Shown: positions 18,257 through 27,990 of the stretch, in pieces
Position numbering within the stretch: position 1 is the first letter of the stretch
Layout: each line of letters starts with the position of its first letter
Source: Gammaproteobacteria bacterium
GTDB taxonomy: Bacteria > Pseudomonadota > Gammaproteobacteria > Eutrophobiales > Eutrophobiaceae
Length of the DNA: 55,430 bases
NCBI GenBank assembly: GCA_021773245.1
Contig: JAJFKK010000092.1
Location: forward strand, 1 to 55,430
Direction of reading: 5' to 3'
Translations under genes and position numbers: made by a program
Notes under the pieces: model-generated
Database searches by the model: none
What the model was told of the DNA's origin: nothing
What the model saw: the letters and a program-made list of their open reading frames with translations, nothing else

Positions 18257-19210
18257 CTATATAGTTTTAATATTCATTTTTTCAAGAAAATTTAATAAAT
18301 TTGGCTCTAAAGAGGCTTTTATAGTCAATTTTTCCTGTGTTACAGGAGAAATGAAACTTAACTTTCTAGCATGAAGGAACATTCGTTTTAATCCTTGCTT
18401 CTTAAATTCACGGTTTACTTTACGATCACCATATTTTGAATCTCCTAATACAGGATGTCCTATTGAAGCACTATGAACTCTAATCTGATGAGTGCGGCCA
18501 GTAATTAATTCAATATTAACTAAAGAAGCTTTATCTGAAGGGTTTTCACAATAAATTATTGTTTCAGCAGCCTTCCCTCCTTCTTTGACCGTAATGATTT
18601 TTTCATTTTCAGGGTTTTTACTTAATGAACTATTAACAATAATTTTCTTCTTTTCTAGTCGTCCAGCTAACAAGGCAGTATATGACTTTTTTATTTCATT
18701 CTTATTTATAATGTTATGTAACTCTCTTAGTATCTTTATATTTTTAGCTAATATTAGACAGCCCGATGTGTCTTTATCTAGACGATGTACAAGTTCCAGT
18801 TTTTTATATGCTTCATTTATTTCCCGAAAAGCTTCAATAACGCCGTAATCCTGACCACTACCGCTATGGACAACAATACCCGCCGGTTTATTAATGATTA
18901 ATATACCTTCGTCTTCAAAAATAATGGATTCGAGCATTTTTTGTTGTAGAAAACGCGGTGGTTTCCTTGATTCTTCTTCATCAAGATAAACAGGAGGGAT
19001 TCTAATTACATCGCCCGTTTTCAATTTATACGTTTGTTTTATACGTCCTTTGTTTGCTCTGACTTCGCCTTTTCGTAACATTTGGTACACCCGTGATTTA
19101 GGCATTTTTCCAAAATATCGCATAAGAAAATTATCAATTCGTTGCCCTTCATAGTCATTTGAGATAACTATTTGTTTTGAATTGATTTTTTTTATCTGAT
19201 TTTGCTTCAT
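18257..19210 (-). CDS. rluC: 23S rRNA pseudouridine synthase RluC-type
   Basis: This is a 317-residue protein from the ATG at 19210, which has GAG six bases upstream. An in-frame TTG at 19234 would add eight residues. An S4 RNA-binding domain at the N-terminus (GQRIDNFLMRYFGKMPKSRVYQ and later KGEVRANKGRIKQ) is followed by the RluA-family catalytic domain, with the catalytic aspartate in ELVHRLDKDTSGCL and the GRTHQIRVHSASIGHPVLGD block. It is divergent from rne across a 450-bp gap, the same arrangement as E. coli rluC-rne, which supports RluC over RluD. Confidence 0.9.
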   Translation of the reverse strand: MKQNQIKKINSKQIVISNDYEGQRIDNFLMRYFGKMPKSRVYQMLRKGEVRANKGRIKQTYKLKTGDVIRIPPVYLDEEESRKPPRFLQQKMLESIIFEDEGILIINKPAGIVVHSGSGQDYGVIEAFREINEAYKKLELVHRLDKDTSGCLILAKNIKILRELHNIINKNEIKKSYTALLAGRLEKKKIIVNSSLSKNPENEKIITVKEGGKAAETIIYCENPSDKASLVNIELITGRTHQIRVHSASIGHPVLGDSKYGDRKVNREFKKQGLKRMFLHARKLSFISPVTQEKLTIKASLEPNLLNFLEKMNIKTI

Positions 19211-19234
19211 TTCTTTCTCATTTGATTGCTGCAA

Positions 19235-19664
19235 GCGGTCAAGATTGTTATATTAGGCGCGACAAACCGAGCATTCAGGTTCAAGGCCTGTCACAGTTGT
19301 TGAGCATGAGTTCATGCACAAAGCTAGTGCAACGCGATTATTAAGGTTTGGTCACCTATTGGCTAGGATGATAAGACTAAAAATATCATTCAAAAGAAAA
19401 TATTTTAAGACCCAGTTAAGTCCTGATTTTTAATAATCAGTATATTTTATCCAATAGTGACACAGGAGATGTTCTGTGAATATAACAAAGTAACGTATTC
19501 CGTAATACTGGACACATGAAATGTGTAACGCAGACACAGGGTTGAAATATTGCTCCACCCAAAGAAAATGAGCAAAAAATAATATGGTTGCGCTCCCAGC
19601 GCTCGACAACAAACTATAACGTCGTGCAGCAAAAGGTAGAGCGAAGCTTAAGGAATTACAAATA
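19235..19664 (+). promoter_or_regulatory. rluC-rne intergenic region and presumed rne leader
   Basis: This 430-bp region has no convincing gene. On the plus strand it should hold the rne promoter and a long 5' leader. Visible hairpins are ACACAT / ATGTGT with loop GAA (19512-19526), GCGCT / AGCGC with loop CCC (19590-19602) extended by GTT / AAC (to about 19587-19610), and GCATGA / TCATGC near 19308-19321. In E. coli the long rne leader lets RNase E cleave and autoregulate its own mRNA. The same role here is an inference from position and structure only. An AAGGAAT Shine-Dalgarno precedes the rne ATG. Confidence 0.5.
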
Positions 19665-22016
19665 ATGAAACGTATGCTGATCAACGCAACTCAGCCGGAA
19701 GAGGTGCGTGTAGCACTTGTCGATGGACAACGATTATACGATCTCGATATAGAATCAACTGCTCGAGAACAAAAAAAATCCAATATCTATAAAGCACGCG
19801 TCATTCGCATAGAGCCAAGCCTGGAAGCTGCTTTTGTCGATTATGGTGCTGAACGTCATGGTTTTTTACCTTTTAAAGAAATAGCACGTTCTCTATTCAA
19901 ATCAGAACAATCTGATAAACCTCGCACTGGTCGCTTAAGCATTGCTGATGCAATAAGTGAAGGACAAGAATTCATTGTTCAGATTGAAAAGGAAGAACGC
20001 GGAAATAAAGGCGCGGCATTAAGTACTTTTATTAGTCTTGCCGGCCGCTATCTCGTTCTAATGCCTAATAATCCTCGAGCAGGTGGCGTTTCTCGTCAAA
20101 TTGAAGGCAGTGACCGTTCTGAAGCTAAAGATGCAATGAGTGGTTTAGAAGTACCTGAAGGTATGGGCTTAATCTTAAGAACAGCAGGCATAGGCAAATC
20201 TTCTGAAGAACTACAATGGGATTTAAATTACTTATCTCAGCTTTGGGGTGCAATTAGCACTGCAGCTCAAGAACGCCCTTCTCCTTTTCTCGTTTATCAA
20301 GAAAGTGATGTCATTATTCGTGCGATTCGAGATTACTTAAGAAAAGACATCAACGAAATATGGATTGATGATGAGGAAGTTCATAAGCGAAGTCATGACT
20401 TTATGACTCAGGTTATGCCGCATAATTTAGACAAGTTAAAGCTATACAAAGATAACGATCCTCTTTTTACAAGATATCAAATTGAATATCAGATTGAGTC
20501 TGCTTTTTCCCGTGAAGTTCGTTTACCTTCAGGTGGCGCACTTATTATTGATCATACTGAAGCACTGATCTCAATTGACATCAACTCAGCTAGAGCAACA
20601 AAGGGTAGTGACATAGAAGAAACTGCGTTAAACACCAATAGAGAAGCGGCTGAAGAAATAGGCAGACAACTTCGTTTACGTGATCTTGGTGGACTCATCG
20701 TTATTGATTTTATTGACATGCTCAATACACGAAATCAACGTGAAGTCGAAAACACCATGCGTGAAAGTTTACGCATGGATAGAGCTCGCGTACAGGTAGG
20801 TAGAATTTCGCGATTCGGTCTTCTTGAAATGTCTCGACAACGACTAAGGCCCTCATTAGGTGAATCCAGCCATATCCCATGCCCACGTTGTGATGGTCAG
20901 GGCACTATTCGTGACGTAGAGTCATTAGCTCTTTCTGTATTGCGTATCATCGAAGAAGAAGCGATGAAAGATATGACCGCTAAAATTGTTACCCGTGTTC
21001 CAGTTGATGCGGCAACATTTTTACTTAATGAAAAACGTCAGCCAATAAGCGAAATTCAACATCGTCTCGATGTGGAAATATTAGTAATTCCTGATCCAGT
21101 AATGGTAACTCCACAGTATTCGGTACAGCGTGTACGTTTAACTGATGCGAAGCAAGATGAACATCAACAAGCAAGCTATTTATTAAAAGCAGAGGAAACT
21201 GACAACCTAAACAACAACTTAATAAATACTCATAAAAAACCCCCGGTAGAAAGACCTGCGGTTAAACAGTTTTCACCTGAAGCGCCAGTCCCTGCAACTA
21301 ACAAAATAAGTTTATTAGCACGTCTGTTGAAAATTTTTAGTAGTTTATTCGCTGTTACTGAAGAAAAGAAAACCGAAACTAAAAATTCAGACAACAAGCG
21401 TCGACCTAATAATAGACGGCCTAACAATCGACGACCTAATAATCGTAACAACAACGCTAATCGTGAAAAACAAGGTCAAGGCCGAAACCAACAAAGACGC
21501 AATAATAATAATTCAAATAGTCAACAAAGACCTAACAATCAAAAAAACGGAGAAGGCAAGGAACAGTCTGAAAATTCTGCAAATGCTAATCCAAATTCGT
21601 CTAATCGTAACAACAATTCTAGACGCGGTAGACGTGGTGGTCGTAGACGTAAACCAGAAAATGCTAATGTAAATCCTAACGCAACTAAAGAGCCGAATGA
21701 TAATGCTTCTGTAGAACAAACTTCTGTGCAAGGCACAGTTGAAAAGTCTATGCCAAACAATGTACCAGCAAGTAGCTCAGAGAATAATCCTCAGCAGAGT
21801 AATATAACTACGCCAACGCCTACTCCTGTTAGTAACGCGCCAGAAAAGAATAATGATATTACTCAGATTAATCCTAATACGGCTTCAGTAAGACCAATGC
21901 AGAACAGTCAAGATGACGAAGATAAAACAGATATTAATCGTAATATTCCTAGTCAACTTGCTAATAAAGAGCGCCAGGAAAGTGTAGTCGAGCTTGGTTC
22001 TGATAATAAAGAATAA
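19665..22016 (+). CDS. rne: ribonuclease E
   Basis: This 783-residue endoribonuclease is the scaffold of the RNA degradosome. The catalytic half follows E. coli closely: the S1 domain at about 36-125, the sensor and DNase I-like regions, the Mg-binding aspartates D305 (ISIDINSA) and D348 (IDFIDM), and the zinc-link CPRCDGQG with C406 and C409. From about residue 515 it is disordered and low in complexity: an amphipathic [14 protein letters not shown]-type stretch likely to be the membrane-targeting helix (about 555-570), an Arg/Asn-rich RNA-binding region (RRPNN repeats, [13 protein letters not shown]), and a Ser/Thr/Asn/Pro tail. The tail separates it from the shorter RNase G. It is convergent with prfC, with 7 bases between the stops. 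Confidence 0.95.
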   Translation: MKRMLINATQPEEVRVALVDGQRLYDLDIESTAREQKKSNIYKARVIRIEPSLEAAFVDYGAERHGFLPFKEIARSLFKSEQSDKPRTGRLSIADAISEGQEFIVQIEKEERGNKGAALSTFISLAGRYLVLMPNNPRAGGVSRQIEGSDRSEAKDAMSGLEVPEGMGLILRTAGIGKSSEELQWDLNYLSQLWGAISTAAQERPSPFLVYQESDVIIRAIRDYLRKDINEIWIDDEEVHKRSHDFMTQVMPHNLDKLKLYKDNDPLFTRYQIEYQIESAFSREVRLPSGGALIIDHTEALISIDINSARATKGSDIEETALNTNREAAEEIGRQLRLRDLGGLIVIDFIDMLNTRNQREVENTMRESLRMDRARVQVGRISRFGLLEMSRQRLRPSLGESSHIPCPRCDGQGTIRDVESLALSVLRIIEEEAMKDMTAKIVTRVPVDAATFLLNEKRQPISEIQHRLDVEILVIPDPVMVTPQYSVQRVRLTDAKQDEHQQASYLLKAEETDNLNNNLINTHKKPPVERPAVKQFSPEAPVPATNKISLLARLLKIFSSLFAVTEEKKTETKNSDNKRRPNNRRPNNRRPNNRNNNANREKQGQGRNQQRRNNNNSNSQQRPNNQKNGEGKEQSENSANANPNSSNRNNNSRRGRRGGRRRKPENANVNPNATKEPNDNASVEQTSVQGTVEKSMPNNVPASSSENNPQQSNITTPTPTPVSNAPEKNNDITQINPNTASVRPMQNSQDDEDKTDINRNIPSQLANKERQESVVELGSDNKE
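21399..21443 (+). repeat. three tandem 15-bp repeats in rne
   Basis: Three consecutive 15-bp units encode Arg-Arg-Pro-Asn-Asn three times. The copies differ at synonymous positions (CGT/CGA/AGA and AAT/AAC), so the peptide repeat is older or under more constraint than the DNA repeat. It is part of the arginine-rich RNA-binding region of RNase E. Confidence 0.85.
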
Positions 22017-22023
22017 AATCGAA

Positions 22024-23598
22024 TTAATGTTCACGTGTTGCGTGAAAAGTAATCTCAGGCCAACGTTCGATTGTTAAATTTAGATTCACCATGGATGGTG
22101 CTAAGTAAGTTAAATGTTCACCGCCATCAAGAGCGATGTTATCGCTGACTTTTTTGCGAAATTCTTCAAGGATTTTATTGTCGTCACATTCGACCCAACG
22201 AGCAACGGCAACTGAAATACTGTCATACGAACATTCAACGCCGTATTCTTCTTTTAAGCGCCATGCAACAACATCAAATTGTAATATGCCGACTGCTCCC
22301 AAAATCCAGTCATTACTATTAACTGGTCTAAATACTTGTGTAGCGCCCTCTTCGCCTAATTGAATCAGGCCTTTCTGTAGCGCTTTTAATTTTAACGGGT
22401 CTCGTAATTGAACGCGTTTGAATAGTTCTGGGGCAAAATGAGGAATACCGGTAAAGTTTAATTTCTCTCCCTGCGTGAATGTGTCTCCAACCTGAATTGT
22501 TCCATGGTTATGTAGTCCTATTACATCACCAGACCATGCTTCTTCTGCTTGCTCTCTATTGCCAGCCATAAAAGTAACAGCATTTGAGATCTGAACGTCA
22601 CGACCTAATCTTACATGACGCATCTTCATGCCTCTTTCATATTTTCCTGAACATATTCTAAGGAACGCTATTCTATCTCGATGCGCAGGATCCATATTGG
22701 CTTGTATTTTAAAAACAAAACCACTCAATTTATCTTCAGTTGCTTCTACTTCACGTTCTTCAGCAATACGTGCTTGTGGCGGTGGCGCATGTTCTATCAA
22801 GCAATCCATAAATTCAGCAATACCAAAATTATGTAATGCTGTTCCAAAAAATACCGGGGTCAGTTTACTCGACAAAAAACCTTCTTTACTAAAATCGTCA
22901 TAAACACCTTGGATTAATTCTATTTCTTCATTTATATGGGCTAATTGGTCACCCAATATACTTTTAGCTTCTTCGCTATGTAATCCTTTTATAATTTTTC
23001 CATGAATACTTTTATCTTGTTTGTCATAAAGACGGATAGAATCATTAAGTAAGTTATATACGCCTATTAATCTTGAACCCATACCTATTGGCCAGGTAAA
23101 AGGAACACATTTAATTCCTAATTCTGTTTCAATTTCATCTAATAGGTCTATTGGTTCTTTGCCTTCGCGGTCGAGTTTATTAATGAAAGTAATAATAGGC
23201 GTGTCTCGTAAGCGGCAAACGTCCATCAATTTTACGGTACGCTGTTCAACACCTTTAGCTACGTCTATCACCATTAATGCAGAGTCAACAGCCGTTAAAG
23301 TACGATAAGTATCTTCAGAAAAGTCAGCGTGACCTGGCGTATCTAATAAATTAATAATGCTATCATTGTATTCAAATTGCATTACCGAGCTAGTTACAGA
23401 TATACCTCTATCTTTTTCCATTTGCATCCAATCAGATGTTGCATGACGATCAGATTTCCTGGACTTAACTGTCCCCGCTGTTTGTATCACACCGCCGTAT
23501 AACAACAATTGTTCAGTTACCGTTGTCTTACCAGCATCTGGGTGAGAAATAATAGCGAAAGTACGTCGCTTTTCTGTTTGGGATATTTGTTCTGACAT
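22024..23598 (-). CDS. prfC: peptide chain release factor 3
   Basis: This is a 524-residue translational GTPase that removes RF1 and RF2 from the ribosome after termination. GTP-binding motifs: G1 [10 protein letters not shown]3 [14 protein letters not shown] and G4 NKLD in [10 protein letters not shown]. The [31 protein letters not shown] segment (quoted in part: [16 protein letters not shown]) separates RF3 from EF-G. It is downstream of pdxJ on the same strand with a 32-base gap and is probably in the same transcript, occupying the place where E. coli has acpS. Confidence 0.95.
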   Translation of the reverse strand: MSEQISQTEKRRTFAIISHPDAGKTTVTEQLLLYGGVIQTAGTVKSRKSDRHATSDWMQMEKDRGISVTSSVMQFEYNDSIINLLDTPGHADFSEDTYRTLTAVDSALMVIDVAKGVEQRTVKLMDVCRLRDTPIITFINKLDREGKEPIDLLDEIETELGIKCVPFTWPIGMGSRLIGVYNLLNDSIRLYDKQDKSIHGKIIKGLHSEEAKSILGDQLAHINEEIELIQGVYDDFSKEGFLSSKLTPVFFGTALHNFGIAEFMDCLIEHAPPPQARIAEEREVEATEDKLSGFVFKIQANMDPAHRDRIAFLRICSGKYERGMKMRHVRLGRDVQISNAVTFMAGNREQAEEAWSGDVIGLHNHGTIQVGDTFTQGEKLNFTGIPHFAPELFKRVQLRDPLKLKALQKGLIQLGEEGATQVFRPVNSNDWILGAVGILQFDVVAWRLKEEYGVECSYDSISVAVARWVECDDNKILEEFRKKVSDNIALDGGEHLTYLAPSMVNLNLTIERWPEITFHATREH

Positions 23599-23630
23599 AT
23601 GAGTATGAAAAAATAAGAAAGTATTGCCAA

Positions 23631-24362
23631 TTAATCAGAAAATGATATTGATTCGGAAATCAACTTTTTCATTTCTCTGACAGCTTCAGGCAAACCGGAT
23701 AAAACAGCGCGAGAGATAATACTATGACCTATGTTTAATTCCAATATTTGTGGAATAGCTGCGATCTGTTTCACATTGGTATAGCTTAAACCATGACCGG
23801 CATTCACTTTAACACCAGCGTTTGTGGCAAATTCCACAGACTTGATTATCTTGTTTAATTCATCATTCATACTCTTTTCATTAATAGCATCAGCATAATG
23901 CCCTGTGTGAATTTCAATATAAGGAGCAGTAGATTCTACAGCAGCTTGAATTTGATCTTGATCAGCATCAATAAATAACGAAACTCTGATGCCCGCTTCT
24001 TTTAAACGATGGCAACTTTCTTTAATCCGAGAAAATTGACCTACCACATCCAAACCACCTTCTGTTGTCAGCTCTTCCCTTTTTTCAGGAACTAAACAAC
24101 AAAACTTTGGTTTTATAGATTCAGCTATGGTTAGCATTTCATCAGTTAAAGCCATTTCAAGATTCATCGGAGTTAATAATGTTTCTTTTAACAAACGAAC
24201 ATCTCGTTCCTGTATATGACGACGATCTTCTCGCAAATGAATTGTGATTGAATCAGCGCCGGCTTGTTCTGCTATATGTGCAGCATTTACTGGATCTGGA
24301 TAACGGGTGCCGCGTGCCTGACGAAGAGTTGCGATATGGTCTATATTTACACCGAGTAACAT
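23631..24362 (-). CDS. pdxJ: pyridoxine 5'-phosphate synthase
   Basis: This 243-residue TIM-barrel enzyme condenses 1-deoxyxylulose 5-phosphate with 3-amino-2-oxopropyl phosphate, the last ring-closing step of de novo vitamin B6 synthesis. It opens [20 protein letters not shown], with [14 protein letters not shown], a glutamate-containing [10 protein letters not shown], and the phosphate-binding [13 protein letters not shown]. It lies directly downstream of recO, as in E. coli. Confidence 0.95.
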   Translation of the reverse strand: MLLGVNIDHIATLRQARGTRYPDPVNAAHIAEQAGADSITIHLREDRRHIQERDVRLLKETLLTPMNLEMALTDEMLTIAESIKPKFCCLVPEKREELTTEGGLDVVGQFSRIKESCHRLKEAGIRVSLFIDADQDQIQAAVESTAPYIEIHTGHYADAINEKSMNDELNKIIKSVEFATNAGVKVNAGHGLSYTNVKQIAAIPQILELNIGHSIISRAVLSGLPEAVREMKKLISESISFSD

Positions 24363-24421
24363 TTATATTATTTCTATAATTAAAAAAGGTCTATTCTATC
24401 GATATTTTATATACAGGTATA

Positions 24422-25144
24422 TCAAACTGTTTTTCTATTTTTTACATATGCCCGATATAATTCACGACTAGCTAAAGGTTTATCACCCAAATGTTGATTT
24501 AAAATTGCTCTCAACAATAGCTTCGCTTCATTAATATTTTTAGTGTCATTCAATGATTCAGAATCTAGTTCCAACAATGTTTTTCCTGAAACACTTATAC
24601 CTGTATCATCTTTATTAAAATCGATTGATGGGCCTAGGTTTAATTTATAATAATAATTATTTTCAGCATTTAAAATATCGCCTGTCTCTACTTCGCGGTC
24701 AAAAATCACACCATAACCTAACGACTGCAGCAATGTTTTCTCATAATAACGCAACACAATTTGTTCGGACATTTCATTTTTCAAGCTACTGATAGATGCA
24801 TCATAAGAATCAAATATCTCAGGATGGGGTTCGTGTTTATGAAGCAGTCTTAATAATATTTCATTCATATAAAATCCAGCCATCATGGAGGCAGGTTTTA
24901 ATGATTCAGGAGAGGAGTGTAATTCAATATCCGTTAAGGTCCCCAGCTCAGACTTTGATACCCATGATATTTGATATTTTTGATACAAATTATGGCTGAT
25001 TCCTTGTCGTTTTTTGTTACGTTTAGCTCCTTTAGCGACAAGATTTATCCGGCCATATTCTCTGGAAAAAATCTCAAGAATTAAACTGCTTTCGCTATAA
25101 TCTCTGCGATGCAATATATAGCATGGTGTTAATTCAACTTTCAT
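24422..25144 (-). CDS. recO: DNA repair protein RecO
   Basis: This 240-residue protein anneals single strands and helps load RecA in RecFOR repair. The N-terminal OB fold starts TPCYILHRRDYSESSLILEIFSR (quoted in part: ILHRRDYSESSLIL) with GRINLVAKGAKR. The central helical part contains FYMNEILLRLLHKHEPHPEIF and the C-terminus LLRAILNQHLGDKPLASREL, all family motifs. The zinc-binding cysteines of some RecO proteins are absent, as in E. coli. It lies between era and pdxJ. Confidence 0.92.
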   Translation of the reverse strand: MKVELTPCYILHRRDYSESSLILEIFSREYGRINLVAKGAKRNKKRQGISHNLYQKYQISWVSKSELGTLTDIELHSSPESLKPASMMAGFYMNEILLRLLHKHEPHPEIFDSYDASISSLKNEMSEQIVLRYYEKTLLQSLGYGVIFDREVETGDILNAENNYYYKLNLGPSIDFNKDDTGISVSGKTLLELDSESLNDTKNINEAKLLLRAILNQHLGDKPLASRELYRAYVKNRKTV

Positions 25145-25180
25145 TTATTAAAAACAATAATTGGAAGAGTTAAATATCAC

Positions 25181-26074
25181 TCAATCATAATAACCAAATT
25201 GTTTTAAGGCTTGCTCTGAATCAGTCCATTTCTTTTTAACTTTGACCCATGTTTTTAAATTAACTTTTTTATCAAACATTTCCTCAAGGTCTTTTCTTGC
25301 TTCTTTGCCAACTGATTTTAATACACTACCCTCTTTTCCAATTACAATTGATTTCTGTCCTTTTCTTTCGACCCAAATACACGCATGAATATGAAGAACA
25401 TTATTTTTTTCCTTAAATTCTTCAATGGTAATAGATAAATTGTAAGGCAATTCATCACTTAATCGTGTCATTAACTTCTCTCTCACAAATTCTGCTGCAA
25501 AAAACCGTTCACTTCGATCAGTAATTTGGTCTTCCGGAAACAAGGCTGGCCCTAGTGGAAGTTTTTTTAATATAGCTAACTCCAGATCGTCAACTCCTGT
25601 TCCTTTAATAGCTGAGATAGGAATCACTTCATCAAAATCAACTTCTTTTGATAGCTTACTAATAAATGTCAATAAATCATTTTTATTAGATACTTTATCC
25701 ACTTTATTAAGAACAAGGAATATTTTTGCATCCGATGCTTTTTTTAATAATTCAATGACGTTTTCATCTAGCTCATTCCACTTAGATGCTTCTACAACAA
25801 ATAAAATAATATCAATATAATTTAACGTATTTGATACTTCTTTATTCATATGTTGATTCAAAGCTATCTTGGGTTCTTTTTGCAACCCAGGTGTATCAAT
25901 AAAAATAATTTGGGATTCAGAAGTTGTTTTTATACCAAGTAAATTCCAACGTGTTGTTTGTGGCTTCCTCGATACAATGCTTAATTTTTGTTCAAGAAAA
26001 TAATTAAGCAATGTTGACTTGCCTACATTCGGTCTTCCAATAATACTTACATAGCCAGTTCGAAATTTTTCCAT
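25181..26074 (-). CDS. era: GTPase Era
   Basis: This 297-residue GTPase assists 16S rRNA maturation and 30S assembly. The G domain shows G1 GRPNVGKSTLLN, G3 DTPGLQ and G4 NKVDK. The C-terminal KH domain carries the RNA-binding IVIGKEGSVLKSVGKEARKD, followed by NLKTWVKVKKKW. It is 21 bases downstream of rnc; the rnc-era-recO-pdxJ order is the standard one. Confidence 0.95.
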   Translation of the reverse strand: MEKFRTGYVSIIGRPNVGKSTLLNYFLEQKLSIVSRKPQTTRWNLLGIKTTSESQIIFIDTPGLQKEPKIALNQHMNKEVSNTLNYIDIILFVVEASKWNELDENVIELLKKASDAKIFLVLNKVDKVSNKNDLLTFISKLSKEVDFDEVIPISAIKGTGVDDLELAILKKLPLGPALFPEDQITDRSERFFAAEFVREKLMTRLSDELPYNLSITIEEFKEKNNVLHIHACIWVERKGQKSIVIGKEGSVLKSVGKEARKDLEEMFDKKVNLKTWVKVKKKWTDSEQALKQFGYYD

Positions 26075-26095
26075 ATTAGATATTAATAGCCATTT

Positions 26096-26761
26096 TTATT
26101 TATGTTTTACATCCAATATGGACATCGCTTTTTCTGCTGCCGCTTGTTCCGCTTTACGCTTACTCGTTCCTTTTGCAATAACAAGTTCATTTAAAGAACT
26201 AATTGCACATGTCACTGTGAATTCTGGCTGATGAGACGAACCTGATTCATTAATGATCTCATAAACAGGCACATCTTGTTTTCGCGATTGAAGGTACTCT
26301 TGCAATTGTGTCTTTGCATCTTTCTTGATATCAGCCGAATTAATGCCAGCAAGATGTGTTTCATACATACCCATAATAAATTCACGACATGATTCAAGAT
26401 TAGAGTCCAGGTAGACTGCACCAATTATTGCTTCAAGTGTATTAGCTAATATAGAGTCACGGCGCCAACCACCACTTTTTAATTCGCCTGCGCCAAGCTT
26501 TATCTTATTGGAAAGCTCAAGTTCCTTTCCAATTTCTGCCAGTTTTTCTCCTTTGACTAAGGATGCTCGAAGTCTGGTTAGCTCACCTTCAGATGCATCA
26601 GGAAACTTATCATAGATATAATCTGCAATAATAAACCCTAGTATTGCATCACCTAAATATTCCAGACGTTCGTTATTATTGCTTCCAAGGCTTCGATGAG
26701 TTAGAGCTTGTGTTAACAAGCTCTTATTTTTGAATTGATAATCAACTATATGAGTAGTTAT
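26096..26761 (-). CDS. rnc: ribonuclease III, apparent ATA start
   Basis: This is a 221-residue double-strand-specific endonuclease. The catalytic core is NERLEYLGDAILGFIIADY with the acidic metal ligands, and the second acidic site is in LANTLEAIIGAVYLDS. The dsRNA-binding domain runs from about 150 to the end (DAKTQLQEYLQSRKQ and GTSKRKAEQAAAEKAM). The frame is closed by a TAA just upstream. The only candidates are ATA at 26761, ATA at 26749 and TTG at 26719. The TTG would remove the first helix (VDYQFKNKSLL). The ATA at 26761 lies seven bases after GGAG and overlaps the upstream DUF4845 stop as ATAA, so it is the preferred start. Confidence 0.85.
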   Translation of the reverse strand: MTTHIVDYQFKNKSLLTQALTHRSLGSNNNERLEYLGDAILGFIIADYIYDKFPDASEGELTRLRASLVKGEKLAEIGKELELSNKIKLGAGELKSGGWRRDSILANTLEAIIGAVYLDSNLESCREFIMGMYETHLAGINSADIKKDAKTQLQEYLQSRKQDVPVYEIINESGSSHQPEFTVTCAISSLNELVIAKGTSKRKAEQAAAEKAMSILDVKHK

Positions 26762-27156
26762 TTTTTAGCTCCAGGGATCTCTAACGACTCTTCAATATCT
26801 ATTAATAGATAAAAGTTCTTAAATAGAGGTTTTCTGTTTTCATAAGTGAAAGTCAAATATTTTTTGCCGTCTTTTGATTTTTTTACTTTCAAATAGTTTT
26901 TTACATTTAATATGTCGAAATCATAGAGACCATTTATCTTCGCATTCTTAACAAAAAGTTCTCTCAACATTTTTGTTGTTTTTCTCCTTTCGGCTGGTTG
27001 ATTAAGAACCGATGTCATAGTGCTTTTTATACTCATATGCTCATTGTAGAGAGGAAAAACTCTGATGCCGAAAGCGATGAAACACCCAATCATGGCTAAA
27101 ATAATGAAAATACCTAATGCAGTCATGCCTCCTTGGCGTTGTGATATATGCTTCAT
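26758..27156 (-). CDS. DUF4845 family membrane protein
   Basis: This is a 132-residue protein with a short Gly/Gln-containing N-terminus (SQRQGGMTALGIF) and one membrane helix (about residues 10-30), then a predicted extracytoplasmic domain ending LLIDIEESLEIPGAKK. The N-terminus resembles a pilin-like, cleaved membrane start. DUF4845 genes typically lie between lepB and rnc in Pseudomonas and relatives, as here. The function is unknown. Its stop codon TAA shares two bases with the proposed ATA start of rnc, and its last codons carry the GGAG that would serve rnc. Confidence 0.8.
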   Translation of the reverse strand: MKHISQRQGGMTALGIFIILAMIGCFIAFGIRVFPLYNEHMSIKSTMTSVLNQPAERRKTTKMLRELFVKNAKINGLYDFDILNVKNYLKVKKSKDGKKYLTFTYENRKPLFKNFYLLIDIEESLEIPGAKK

Positions 27157-27177
27157 AATATGTCCTCTATTTATATA

Positions 27178-27990
27178 TTATTTTAATATTGTACCAATTC
27201 TTTTGAAATCTATGCCACCATTCTCGCCGTCCCAATTCATCCAGATCATAAAAGCACGGCCGACAAGGTTTTCATCCGGTACAAAGCCCCAATAACGACT
27301 GTCTTTACTATTATCTCTATTGTCACCTAAAACAAAATATTGTCCTTCAGGAACGACAGTTTCAAGCTCTTGAGAACTTCTATTAGGTGAAACCAATATC
27401 TCATGCTTAACATCTTCCAAATTCTCTACTCTCAACGATGCACCATCCATCATAAAGCCAGAGCCGTAGGCATTATACCGTCCATTTAATACTTGAGTCA
27501 CTGATACATCATTGATATATAGTGTTTTATTATAATAAGAAACTTTATCTCCCGGTAAACCAACAATACGTTTTATAAAAGGAATACTAGGATCTTCAGG
27601 ATATCTAAAAACAACGATATCCCCTCTTGCAGGAGTTTTATTTTTGATGATTTTATAATGCACAACGGGCAATCGAAGACCATAATCATATTTATTAACT
27701 AATATAAAATCGCCTATTAACAGGGTTGGCATCATTGAACCAGAGGGAATTTTAAATGGTTCGAAGATAAAAGAACGTAGTATTAATACAATAAAAAAAA
27801 CAGGAAAAAATGATTTTGCATATTCAACAATAAGCGGAAGCTTTAACTCTTCACTTCCTTCAGCATCATCTTTTACAGCAGTTTTCTTTTGATTATTACG
27901 TTTTGCAGCAAAAAATAAACTATCGAGCAACCAGATTATTCCGCTCAAAAAAGTTAAAAATACTAATAATGCTGAAAAATCAAAATTCAT
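27178..27990 (-). CDS. lepB: signal peptidase I
   Basis: This is a 270-residue inner-membrane protease that removes signal peptides. Two N-terminal membrane helices (about 5-27 and 57-76) flank a charged cytosolic loop. The catalytic serine is S85 in PSGSMMPTL and the general base is K140 in [28 protein letters not shown] is the third signature. Its ATG overlaps the lepA stop as ATGA, giving translational coupling, the same order as E. coli lepA-lepB. Confidence 0.96.
   Translation of the reverse strand: MNFDFSALLVFLTFLSGIIWLLDSLFFAAKRNNQKKTAVKDDAEGSEELKLPLIVEYAKSFFPVFFIVLILRSFIFEPFKIPSGSMMPTLLIGDFILVNKYDYGLRLPVVHYKIIKNKTPARGDIVVFRYPEDPSIPFIKRIVGLPGDKVSYYNKTLYINDVSVTQVLNGRYNAYGSGFMMDGASLRVENLEDVKHEILVSPNRSSQELETVVPEGQYFVLGDNRDNSKDSRYWGFVPDENLVGRAFMIWMNWDGENGGIDFKRIGTILK

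Noticed and set aside
19241-19300. GGTTCAAGGCC in the rluC-rne gap as a tRNA T-arm
   Set aside because: No acceptor stem, D-arm or anticodon arm surrounds it.
21230-21760. Several overlapping open frames opposite or out of phase with the rne tail
   Set aside because: They arise from the low-complexity Arg/Asn codons of RNase E and have no start signals or known motifs.
26096-26761. Possible frameshift at the start of rnc, explaining the missing ATG
   Set aside because: The frame is closed by a TAA just upstream and the short N-terminus fits RNase III, so no missing segment needs a frameshift.
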